6,395 nucleotides of DNA from Spartobacteria bacterium (GTDB lineage Bacteria; Verrucomicrobiota; Verrucomicrobiia; Chthoniobacterales; Chthoniobacteraceae): assembly GCA_025350985.1 (NCBI GenBank), contig JANXWU010000048.1, forward strand, positions 1 through 6,395, read 5' to 3'. The position numbers were made by a program, and so were the translations under genes. The notes below the pieces were generated by a model, which saw only the letters and a program-made list of their open reading frames with translations, did not search any database and had not been told where the DNA came from. How positions within the stretch are numbered: position 1 is the first letter of the stretch; each line of letters starts with the position of its first letter. Of this stretch, positions 1 to 5,972 are shown one piece after another.

Positions 1-493
1 GCACCTTGTGGATGCCCGGCGCATCGACGGCGACGGGTTTTTCGCAGAAGACATGCTTGCCGGCGTCAATGGCGGCTTTGAGGTGGATGGGACGAAACCC
101 CGGCGGGGTCGTCAGAACAACCAAGTCAACGCCACTGGCAATTACCTTCTCATAAGCATCGAGACCTATGAACTTATTGCCTTCACTGACATCGACTTTG
201 TCGCCAAAGGACTTGGAGAGTTGTGAGAGCGAGAGCTCGAGCCGATCCGGAAATGCATCGCCCATCGCGATGAGCTTGATGCTTTTGTCCGCGCTCAACG
301 CCTGTCCCGCCGCGCCCGTCCCACGTCCACCGCAACCGATGAGACCGATCTTCAAAGTTTTCGTTTCGTCCGCGGTCGCGCCAGCTCCGCGCGCGAAGGG
401 GCTGGCGAGCGCGCCCGCCAGCACGGCGCCGGTTGAGGTTTTCATAAAGTCTCTGCGCGTGAGGGATTCGGAGGGGGAAGGGTGTGCGCTCAT
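1..493 (-). CDS. Tat-exported Gfo/Idh/MocA family oxidoreductase, N-terminal part (runs off left edge)
   Basis: The reading frame stays open to the left edge, so only the first 164 residues are visible. Residues 12-20 read TRRDFMKTS, a twin-arginine signal core, followed by an Ala/Gly-rich hydrophobic stretch (about 21-34) and a likely cleavage zone near 36-41. The mature part starts with a Rossmann strand and dinucleotide loop, GLIGCGGRG (50-58), and has the family's EKP motif at 151-153 after a TTPP turn (128-131). Family knowledge: these enzymes use NAD(P) to oxidise or reduce sugars and cyclitols, and Tat-dependent members are exported already folded, with cofactor bound. I chose the ATG at 493 because it keeps the RR motif; the next Met (residue 17) would lose it. 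No Shine-Dalgarno is seen. The C-terminal substrate domain lies outside the window, so substrate and completeness are unknown. It is divergent from the transporter gene at 674. Confidence 0.93.
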   Translation of the reverse strand, partial: MSAHPSPSESLTRRDFMKTSTGAVLAGALASPFARGAGATADETKTLKIGLIGCGGRGTGAAGQALSADKSIKLIAMGDAFPDRLELSLSQLSKSFGDKVDVSEGNKFIGLDAYEKVIASGVDLVVLTTPPGFRPIHLKAAIDAGKHVFCEKPVAVDAPGIHKV

Positions 494-673
494 GTTGGAA
501 AAAGGCTGGAATAGTTTTTCATGAATGCAAGCGCCGGCAAGCAGATTAGTATTAAAACTGATTTTTTTAACATTTTTACTTTGCTCTCGCCGCGTCTTCT
601 TTTTCAATGACTCGGACGATCCGAAGTGGTCGCGCTTGCCCCGGCGCCGCGCGCCCGCTAAACCAACTTCCCC
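494..673. promoter_or_regulatory. Divergent intergenic region with AT-rich core
   Basis: This 180-base spacer separates two genes transcribed away from each other, so it must hold promoters for both unless they start further out. Bases 541-580 are 32 of 40 A/T in otherwise GC-rich DNA and contain a short inverted repeat, TTAAAA (552-557) and TTTTAA (565-570). On the minus strand TAATAC and TACTAA (around 546-554) are weak -10-like matches without a good -35. On the plus strand I see no convincing pair. The sequence supports a promoter region but not exact start sites. Confidence 0.4.
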
Positions 674-2053
674 ATGAATACCTCCCCGCGTTTCAAGCTC
701 TTCCTCATGATGGTGCTCGAGTTTTTCATTTGGGGCGCATGGCTCCCGCTGATTTTCGGATACTTGCCGAGCCTGGGGTTTTCCGCCACGGAACCACCCG
801 CCCTTTTTGCCGGCTTTCTGCCAAAACCAATCGCCTGGTTGTTTTCCGAGCAGGCTTTGATTCTCAATGCCTTTCCCTTCGCCGCGATTGTCGGCATGTT
901 TTTCAGTAATCAGTTCGCCGACCGGAATTTCGCGGCCGAAAAGTTTCTCGCCTTCAGTCATCTCGTCGGTGGACTCGCAATGCTCGGGCTGGCTTACGTC
1001 AAAACATTTTGGCCGTTCTTCGGCCTGATGCTCGTGCATTGCCTGCTTTACGTGCCGACTATTTCCATCACGAACTCCATCGCCTTCGCCAACATGAAGG
1101 ATGCGCAACAGGAGTTCGGCATCGTGCGGATGGGCGGCACGATCGGCTGGATTTTGGCGGCGTGGCCGTTCACTTTCATTCTGGTGGACTGGTCGGCGGT
1201 GCATGCGGCTGCGCCAAACGGAGTCATCGAATGGCTGGGAACCGTCTTAAAATCAGGCCTCACGGGCGACGCGCTCAGGAACGCCACCGCTTACACTTTT
1301 CTCGTCTCGGCCATCGCCTCCCTCGTGCTCGCCGCCTTCAGCCTCATCCTTCCGCACACGCCGCCGAAGCCCGCGACCGGCAAACGCGAAAGCCTGGCGT
1401 GGCTCGAAGCCGTGCGGTTGCTCAAGCATCCGTTTGTCCTCGTGCTCTGGATCGTCACGCTCATCGATGCGTTCGTGCATAACTCCTTCTTCAATTGGGC
1501 CGGCGTTTTTCTCGGCACGAAAACGGAGGCGGGTGGCGTCGGCATTCCCGGCAACTGGATCATGCCTGTGATGAGCATCGGGCAAGTCGCCGAGATCCTC
1601 ACGATGTTCATCCTCGGTGCGACGCTCAAACGCCTCGGCTGGCGCGCGACGATGATCGTCGGCATCCTCGGCCACGCCGCGCGCTTCGCCGTGTTCGCGT
1701 TCCTGCCGCAATACCCGGCGGTCGTCGTGCTCGTCAACGCTGTCCACGGCATCTGCTACGCCTTTTTCTTCGCGACCGTTTACATTTTCGTGGACGATTT
1801 TTTCCCGAAGGATGCGCGGGCCAGCGCACAAGGTTTGTTCAACGTCATGGTGCTGGGACTAGGCCCGCTGATCGCGAACACGCTCTGTCCGATGCTGCTC
1901 CAAAACAAATACACGCACGACGGCGTCACCGATTTTCGGAGCATGTTTCTCCTGTCGTGCCTGTCCGCGGTTGGTGCGGCGGTTCTGCTCGCGCTCGCCT
2001 TTCATCCGCGGAAACGAGAGATCGCCGGAGAAGTTGCGCGTAGAGAAACGTAG
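674..2053 (+). CDS. NupG-family MFS transporter (nucleoside:H+ symporter-like)
   Basis: An inner-membrane protein of 459 residues with about 12 hydrophobic helices (roughly 8-32, 62-80, 92-109, 112-135, 154-172, 205-226, 253-277, 293-317, 324-344, 348-374, 388-408, 424-443). It resembles E. coli NupG along its length, best at MGGTIGWI (153-160), VMSIGQVAE (299-307) and DARASAQG (380-387). NupG couples nucleoside uptake to the proton gradient. This protein is about 40 residues longer; the extra length lies in loops between helices 1-2 (about 33-60) and 5-6 (about 173-204). Several positions I recall as NupG ligand contacts are kept (R152, T156, N270, Q304, E307) and others are changed (F267, H358, A363), so the substrate may not be a nucleoside. 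The start at 674 places helix 1 at the N terminus; there is no Shine-Dalgarno. The next gene begins 3 bases after the stop, which suggests one transcript and a shared pathway. Confidence 0.9.
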   Translation: MNTSPRFKLFLMMVLEFFIWGAWLPLIFGYLPSLGFSATEPPALFAGFLPKPIAWLFSEQALILNAFPFAAIVGMFFSNQFADRNFAAEKFLAFSHLVGGLAMLGLAYVKTFWPFFGLMLVHCLLYVPTISITNSIAFANMKDAQQEFGIVRMGGTIGWILAAWPFTFILVDWSAVHAAAPNGVIEWLGTVLKSGLTGDALRNATAYTFLVSAIASLVLAAFSLILPHTPPKPATGKRESLAWLEAVRLLKHPFVLVLWIVTLIDAFVHNSFFNWAGVFLGTKTEAGGVGIPGNWIMPVMSIGQVAEILTMFILGATLKRLGWRATMIVGILGHAARFAVFAFLPQYPAVVVLVNAVHGICYAFFFATVYIFVDDFFPKDARASAQGLFNVMVLGLGPLIANTLCPMLLQNKYTHDGVTDFRSMFLLSCLSAVGAAVLLALAFHPRKREIAGEVARRET

Positions 2054-2056
2054 GGC

Positions 2057-3301
2057 ATGAACTCAAAGCTCGGCATCGGCTTCATCGGCAGCGGATTCAT
2101 CACCCGCTTTCACGTCCAGTCGTTCCTCGCCGTGCGCGATGCGGACGTGCGCGGCGTGTGGAGTCCGAACGCGGCACACGCGGAAAAAACCGCCGCGTTC
2201 GCACGTTCGTTGCGCGTCGGCGAGGCGCGCGCTTTTGCTTCCATTGAGGAAATGGTCGCCGCGCCGGAGATCGATTGCATCTGGATTTGCGGACCGAACC
2301 ATCAGCGCATCGACAACCTTGAACGCGTCGTGCAAACACTGCGCTCCGGCAGAGGAAAATTGGTCGGCGTCTGTTGCGAGAAGCCGCTCGCCCGCAACGT
2401 CGCCGAGGCGCGCCGGATGGTCGCATTGATCGAAGAAGCCGGCGTGCTGCACGGCTATCTCGAGGATCAGCTTTTCGAGCCGTCGATCACCCGCGGCAAA
2501 CACATCGCCTGGACGCGGGGCGCGGCGCTCACCGGCCGCCCGTACCTCGCGCGCGCCGCCGAGGAACACAGCGGCCCGCACGCGACGTGGTTTTGGGACG
2601 GCAAGCTGCAAGGCGGCGGCGTGCTCAACGACATGATGTGCCACAGCGTCGAGGTCGGACGTTTTCTCCTCACCGCACCGGGCGCCCCGCGCGACAGCAT
2701 CAAGCCGGTGAAAGTCTCTGCCCAAATCGCGAGCCTGAAATGGTCACGCCCTGAGTACGCAAAAATTTTGCAAGACACCTACGGCGCGACGATCGATTAC
2801 GCGCGTCGTCCGAGCGAAGATTTCGCGCGCGCGACCATCCAATACGTCGATCAGGAGGGTCACCCGCTGATTGTCGAAACCACGACGTCGTGGGCGTACG
2901 TGGGCGCGGGGTTGCGCCTGAGTTCCGAACTGCTCGGGCCGGAATATTCGCTCTCGGTCAATACGCTGGACACCAACACAAAAGTTTTCTTCAGTCGACG
3001 CGTGCAGGGCCAGTCCGGCGAGGATTTGGTCGAGAAACAAAACGCCGAGCAAGGGCTGATGCCGGTCGTGGGCAATGAAGCCGGGGAGTACGGCTACGAA
3101 AACGAGAACCGACATTTCGTGCAACATTTCCTCGATGGAAAACAACCGGAGGAAAACTTTTACGCCGGGCTCGAAGTAACCCAGCTCCTCATGGCCGCCT
3201 ACCTGAGTGCGGAACGGGAACGCGTCATCGACTTCAATCCGGGCGAGTTGGAAAACTACATCCCGCCCGTCGCACGCGGGGAGTGGAAAAGTCGGGCGTG
3301 A
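2057..3301 (+). CDS. Gfo/Idh/MocA family oxidoreductase, cytoplasmic
   Basis: A 414-residue NAD(P)-dependent dehydrogenase, a usual length for the family. The N-terminal Rossmann domain begins GIGFIGSGFI (6-15), with ICGPNH at 77-82 and the EKP motif, whose Lys is a likely catalytic residue, at 108-110. The C-terminal alpha/beta domain has GGGVLNDMMCHSVEV (187-201). Its D192 and H196 match the Asp and His of the family's GGGxxxDxxxH active-site segment. A later segment, ENENRHFVQHFLDG (348-361), and the following helix fit the family's C-terminal end. There is no signal peptide, so it should act in the cytoplasm, unlike the Tat-bearing relative at 1-493. It starts 3 bases after the transporter stop with no Shine-Dalgarno, so translational coupling is likely. 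By inference it oxidises or reduces the imported compound, probably a sugar or polyol; the sequence does not identify the substrate. Confidence 0.93.
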   Translation: MNSKLGIGFIGSGFITRFHVQSFLAVRDADVRGVWSPNAAHAEKTAAFARSLRVGEARAFASIEEMVAAPEIDCIWICGPNHQRIDNLERVVQTLRSGRGKLVGVCCEKPLARNVAEARRMVALIEEAGVLHGYLEDQLFEPSITRGKHIAWTRGAALTGRPYLARAAEEHSGPHATWFWDGKLQGGGVLNDMMCHSVEVGRFLLTAPGAPRDSIKPVKVSAQIASLKWSRPEYAKILQDTYGATIDYARRPSEDFARATIQYVDQEGHPLIVETTTSWAYVGAGLRLSSELLGPEYSLSVNTLDTNTKVFFSRRVQGQSGEDLVEKQNAEQGLMPVVGNEAGEYGYENENRHFVQHFLDGKQPEENFYAGLEVTQLLMAAYLSAERERVIDFNPGELENYIPPVARGEWKSRA

Positions 3302-3355
3302 TTTCGCGGCGGAAAAGAATGTTTTTTTTCGGACGCGCTGCCGTGCGGACTGCGG

Positions 3356-3769
3356 TCACCCCATCGCCTGCGAATCGAGCCAGCCTTGCAGGATCATCTG
3401 CGCGGCGACTTGGTCGATGACCGCGCGGCTTTGTTTCACATTGCGACCGGCCGCGTGCAAAGATTTCTGCGCGGCGACAGAAGTCAGACGCTCGTCCCAA
3501 AGTTTCACTTCACATGGAATTATCGCGCGCAATTTTTCCGCAAAGGCGCGCGCCTTTTCCGAGGCCGGGCCGTAAGTGCCATCCATGTTGCGCGGTAATC
3601 CGAGCACGAGCATTCCAATCTTGTCGCGCGCCACAATCTCCGCGATGCGCGCGACCGGCTCGCGCTCTTTCACCACAATCGTCTCCACCGGATGCGCCAT
3701 CATCCCGAGGTCGTCGGAAATCGCCACGCCGATGCGCGCTTCGCCGAGGTCGATGCCGAGGGCTTTCAT
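3356..3769 (-). CDS. ruvX: Putative Holliday junction resolvase RuvX/YqgF (pre-16S rRNA nuclease)
   Basis: A 137-residue cytoplasmic protein of standard length for the YqgF family, an RNase H-like nuclease fold tied to 16S rRNA 5'-end maturation in E. coli and proposed to resolve Holliday junctions. The motifs appear in order: GIDLGEARIGVAISD (5-19) with D7, LVLGLPRNMDGTYGP (54-68), LWDERLTS (90-97) with E93, and DQVAAQMILQGWL (119-131) with D119. D7, E93 and D119 form the expected acidic metal-binding set, so the protein looks intact. The ATG at 3769 gives the family's usual N terminus. It lies 86 bases downstream of manC on the same strand. Its start codon is at the edge of the inverted repeat filling that spacer, so its translation could be affected by the fold (inference). 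It converges with the dehydrogenase ending at 3301. Confidence 0.96.
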   Translation of the reverse strand: MKALGIDLGEARIGVAISDDLGMMAHPVETIVVKEREPVARIAEIVARDKIGMLVLGLPRNMDGTYGPASEKARAFAEKLRAIIPCEVKLWDERLTSVAAQKSLHAAGRNVKQSRAVIDQVAAQMILQGWLDSQAMG

Positions 3770-3855
3770 TTAAGGAGTGAGATTTTGCATTTAGAAAAGG
3801 GGCAAAGTTGGAGAAGGAGAATTACTTCCTAAATCCGAAATGTTACTTCCTAAAT
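3768..3855. repeat. Imperfect inverted repeat with doubled 21-base-spaced units between manC and ruvX
   Basis: On the minus strand two exact copies of ATTTAGGAAGTAA lie at 3855-3843 and 3834-3822, starting 21 bases apart. On the plus strand two degenerate copies start at 3768 (ATTTAAGGAGTGA, 10 of 13) and 3789 (ATTTAGAAAAG, 8 of 11), also 21 bases apart. Both pairs share one centre of symmetry (3811/3812), so the spacer is a palindrome with doubled arms. Over the first unit the arms agree at 15 of 21 positions. In minus-strand RNA, three of the mismatches become G-U pairs, giving about 10 continuous pairs for the inner units. The element starts directly after the manC stop and ends inside the ruvX ATG. 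There is no U-run, so it is not a classical terminator. It may be an RNA fold, a dispersed repeat or a protein-binding site. Confidence 0.6.
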
Positions 3856-4929
3856 TCACTGCAATTCCCCTGGCACTTTCGCCACGAGGTTCTTGATTTT
3901 CTCCGCGTCGGCGCGGCGGCAGACGAGCAGCGCGTCGCCCGTCTGCACGACGATTAAATCCTTCACGCCCATCAGCGCGATGTGCGTTTTCTGATCGGAA
4001 AAGACGATGTTGCCGGATGCGTCGATGGCGGTCAGCCCCGTGTTCGCCGTGTTGCCGCCCGCGTCGGTCGCGAGATATTTTGCGATGGCCGCCCACCCGC
4101 CGATGTCGTCCCAATCGAAAGCCGCCTCGACCATCAGCACGCGGCTGGCTTTTTCCATGACCGCGTAATCGATCGAGATTTTCGGAAGTTCCGCAAATTT
4201 CGCTTCGACAATTTCCGCCCAGTTTTTGCTCTGGTGAATCTGGGTGACGAACTCGCCGAGTGCGGGTGCGTGCTGCTCGAAGGCGCTCAGAATCGAGGAG
4301 ACCGTCCATACGAACATTCCGGCGTTCCAGCGGAAGTGGCCTTGCTTGAGAAAACTTTCCGCGAGTTCCGCGTTCGGCTTTTCGCGGAAGCTCACCACTT
4401 CGCGCACTTCCCGCGCGCCGTCACTTCCCGCGATCTCGATTTTTTTCCCCAACTCGATGTAGCCGAAACCCGGACACGCCCATGTCGGCTGAATGCCGAT
4501 GGTTACTAGCTCCCCGGTCTGCTGCGCCGCTTCGCAAGCCGTCCGCAGCGTGCGCTGAAAACCGGCTTCGTCCCGGATTAATTGATCCGCCGGCAGCACG
4601 ATCATGGTGGCAGTCGCGTCGCGCGCGGAGATGAGGCCGGCGCCGAGCGCGATGGCCGGCGCGGTGTCACGTTTAGCGGGTTCCGCGACGATGTTTTGTG
4701 CGGGCACCTGCTGCGCGAGCGCACGCACCGCGGCCTCCTGCTCGTGATTTGTGAGGATGAAAATATGCTCTGGCGCGACGAAGCCTTTGAGCCGCGCGAT
4801 CGTCGCTTCGAGCAGCGATTGATCCGCGAACAGCGAGAGCAGCTGCTTCGGCCGGGACTTGCGGCTTAGCGGCCAAAAGCGTTCGCCGCTGCCGCCCGCG
4901 AGGATGAGTGCGTAAATTTCGGAGGGCAT
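3856..4929 (-). CDS. manC: Mannose-1-phosphate guanylyltransferase, single-domain type
   Basis: A 357-residue cytoplasmic nucleotidyltransferase that makes GDP-mannose from GTP and mannose 1-phosphate, feeding surface polysaccharide and GDP-fucose pathways. The motifs appear in order: the nucleotide-binding loop LAGGSGERFWPLSR (10-23) with RPKQ (26-29), PADQ (113-116, usually PADH), FREKP (181-185), WNAGMF (201-206), SIDYAVMEK (252-260) and WDDIGGW (273-279). The C-terminal cupin (phosphomannose isomerase) domain of bifunctional ManC/AlgA proteins is absent, so this is the short form. One odd segment is PTWACPGFGYI (148-158), where the family normally has PT-x-P-x-TGYGYI. The flanking motifs are intact, so I expect an active sugar nucleotidyltransferase, with some doubt about sugar or nucleotide preference. 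The ATG at 4929 gives the usual short N terminus before the first strand. There is no Shine-Dalgarno. ruvX follows on the same strand. Confidence 0.93.
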   Translation of the reverse strand: MPSEIYALILAGGSGERFWPLSRKSRPKQLLSLFADQSLLEATIARLKGFVAPEHIFILTNHEQEAAVRALAQQVPAQNIVAEPAKRDTAPAIALGAGLISARDATATMIVLPADQLIRDEAGFQRTLRTACEAAQQTGELVTIGIQPTWACPGFGYIELGKKIEIAGSDGAREVREVVSFREKPNAELAESFLKQGHFRWNAGMFVWTVSSILSAFEQHAPALGEFVTQIHQSKNWAEIVEAKFAELPKISIDYAVMEKASRVLMVEAAFDWDDIGGWAAIAKYLATDAGGNTANTGLTAIDASGNIVFSDQKTHIALMGVKDLIVVQTGDALLVCRRADAEKIKNLVAKVPGELQ

Positions 4930-4967
4930 GCGAGGGGGAAAAACCTTCGGCTTGCGACGCGCTCTTG

Positions 4968-5002
4968 AAAAGAAGTTAGTGGCGCAGGCCGCACTTTCTT
5001 TT
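4968..5002. repeat. Short inverted repeat in the divergent manC / small-membrane-protein promoter region
   Basis: AAAAGAA (4968-4974) and AGTG (4978-4981) are matched by CACTTTCTTTT (4992-5002), giving an 11-pair stem with a three-base bulge and a 10-base loop. It lies midway in the 100-base spacer between two genes reading outwards (4930-5029), where promoters and operators are expected. A TTGAAA at 4965-4970 resembles a plus-strand -35, but no matching -10 follows at normal spacing. It could be an operator or a chance A/T-rich match. Confidence 0.35.
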
Positions 5003-5029
5003 TAGAAACGGAGCACGCATATTTTCCCG

Positions 5030-5323
5030 ATGAACCTCGTCCGAAAAACCGAATCGCTTTCCGTGGCCAGCCTGCTCGCCGTGACGCAGACCGCGCTCGG
5101 CTGCGGCTTGGGCCTGCTGGTGGCGAACAAACTTCCGCGTCCCGCGCGGCGCATCGTGGCCGCGACAATGATTTCCGTCGGCGCTATTTCGACGCTGCCG
5201 CTGCTCACCGAGTTGGTTTTGAAACGCTGGCGCGGGCCGGAAAGCGAGCGCGGAATGAGGAAGCGGCTGGAGCGGATTCGCGACGACTCGGGCATTGCGG
5301 ATGAGTTGGACGAAGTGTTTTAG
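5030..5323 (+). CDS. Small two-helix membrane protein of unknown function
   Basis: I do not recognise this 97-residue protein. It has two hydrophobic segments, about 12-33 (with a Gly-rich GCGLGLL at 24-30) and about 42-64, joined by a short basic loop, KLPRPARR (34-41). A highly charged tail (65-97) follows, basic at first (KRWR, RGMRKRLERIR) and acidic at the end (DELDEVF). By the positive-inside rule the loop and the start of the tail would face the cytoplasm, but both cannot for two full spans, so one helix may be re-entrant or peripheral. The membrane-protein pattern makes this frame more credible than the overlapping frames on the other strand. It is divergent from manC and convergent with def. 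No Shine-Dalgarno is at normal distance; a GGAG at 5010-5013 is too far upstream. It could be an envelope accessory protein, but nothing shows a function. Confidence 0.65.
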   Translation: MNLVRKTESLSVASLLAVTQTALGCGLGLLVANKLPRPARRIVAATMISVGAISTLPLLTELVLKRWRGPESERGMRKRLERIRDDSGIADELDEVF

Positions 5324-5332
5324 ACGCTTCTC

Positions 5333-5409
5333 ATTGAGTCTCGCGAAAGCAACTAATTTCCCTTCGCCCTCCGGGCGAGCAGAGAAGTTTACCTGCCGCG
5401 AAACTCAAT
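5333..5409. repeat. 77-base imperfect palindrome in the convergent gap
   Basis: Two 37-base arms (5333-5369 and 5373-5409) surround a three-base centre and match at 24 of 37 positions without gaps. The apex CGCCC-TCC-GGGCG is perfect, with one further pair, and the outer 13 bases match at 12. In minus-strand RNA the one outer mismatch becomes a G-U pair, so ATTGAGTTTCGCG (5409-5397) pairs fully with its partner. The element ends 11 bases before the def stop codon on the def transcript's 3' side and 9 bases after the small membrane gene's stop. No T-run follows on either strand, so it is not a standard intrinsic terminator. It may still end or protect transcripts, or be a REP-like dispersed element. 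Confidence 0.65.
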
Positions 5410-5420
5410 TGGCGCCGTCG

Positions 5421-5972
5421 CTACTTCGCGTCCTTTTGCAGCCGCTTGAGTTTGCCCGCGACACTGACCCGGTTCGCGGAACTCATCCGGTCGGTAAATA
5501 AAATGCCGTTGAGATGATCGACTTCATGCTGCAACGCGCGCGCCAGCAGGCCGGTCGCCTCGAACTCGACTTCGCGTCCGTCGAGTAACATCGCGTGCGC
5601 GGTCACCGACGCGGCGCGCTCGATTTCGGAAGTGATTTCCGGAAAACTGAGGCAGCCTTCGGAACCGGTTTCGCGCAACCCGCCGAGGACCAGCTTCGGG
5701 TTGAGCAGACTCAGCGGCATCCACTTTTCCAGCGCGACGGGTTTGCCCTCCACGCTCATCGTGCTCGGCCGATCCTCCACGCCCAGGACATCGATCACCG
5801 CGAGTTGGAGTGCGCGCCCGACCTGCTGTGCGGCGAGGCCGACTCCGTTCGCGTGTTCCATCGTGTCGATCATGTCGCGCGCGAGTTCGCGGATTTCGGC
5901 GGTGATTTTGGCAATGGTCTTGCCCTTCGCGCGCAAGACCGGCGCGGGATATTTCTCGATCTTCAGGATCAT
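5421..5972 (-). CDS. def: Peptide deformylase
   Basis: A 183-residue cytoplasmic metalloenzyme that removes the formyl group from the N-terminal Met of new proteins. All three family motifs are present: GVGLAAQQVG (43-52), EGCLSFP (105-111) with metal ligand C107, and QHEVDHLNG (148-156) with ligands H149 and H153 and catalytic E150. The region between the first two motifs (about 63-88) is somewhat longer than in E. coli Def and includes a polar loop. Overall length is in the usual range and nothing suggests inactivation. Its ATG (5972-5970) overlaps the exbD stop as ATGA, which supports translational coupling, and GAGAG a few bases upstream may be a weak ribosome-binding site. It converges with the small membrane gene; the gap holds a palindrome. 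The usual partner fmt is not next to it in this window. Confidence 0.98.
   Translation of the reverse strand: MILKIEKYPAPVLRAKGKTIAKITAEIRELARDMIDTMEHANGVGLAAQQVGRALQLAVIDVLGVEDRPSTMSVEGKPVALEKWMPLSLLNPKLVLGGLRETGSEGCLSFPEITSEIERAASVTAHAMLLDGREVEFEATGLLARALQHEVDHLNGILFTDRMSSANRVSVAGKLKRLQKDAK

Noticed and set aside
1253..1831. Long open frame on the minus strand inside the transporter gene (192 codons)
   Set aside because: It lies opposite a clear membrane transporter, its product is Arg/Glu/Asp/His-rich without motifs, and such frames are common by chance in GC-rich coding DNA.
1495..2043. Long second plus-strand frame inside the transporter gene
   Set aside because: It is an Arg/His-rich translation typical of a shifted frame of GC-rich coding sequence, with no recognisable domain.
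2063..2725. 220-codon minus-strand frame opposite the cytoplasmic dehydrogenase
   Set aside because: The plus strand carries complete Gfo/Idh/MocA motifs here; the opposite frame has no motif and ends with the same codon phase pattern as a shadow.
3302..3355. T8 run (3322-3329) in the convergent gap, considered as a terminator for the dehydrogenase
   Set aside because: No stable GC-rich stem precedes it; the only pairing is A-rich sequence with the T-run itself, leaving too small a loop.
3822..3855. Two 13-base direct repeats considered as the start of a CRISPR array
   Set aside because: There are only two copies, the unit is too short, the spacer is 8 bases, and inverted degenerate partners point to a palindromic element.
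5002..5295. Minus-strand open frame of 97 codons overlapping the small membrane protein
   Set aside because: It is Ser/Arg-rich without hydrophobic segments or motifs; the plus-strand frame has the better protein pattern. Neither has database support here.
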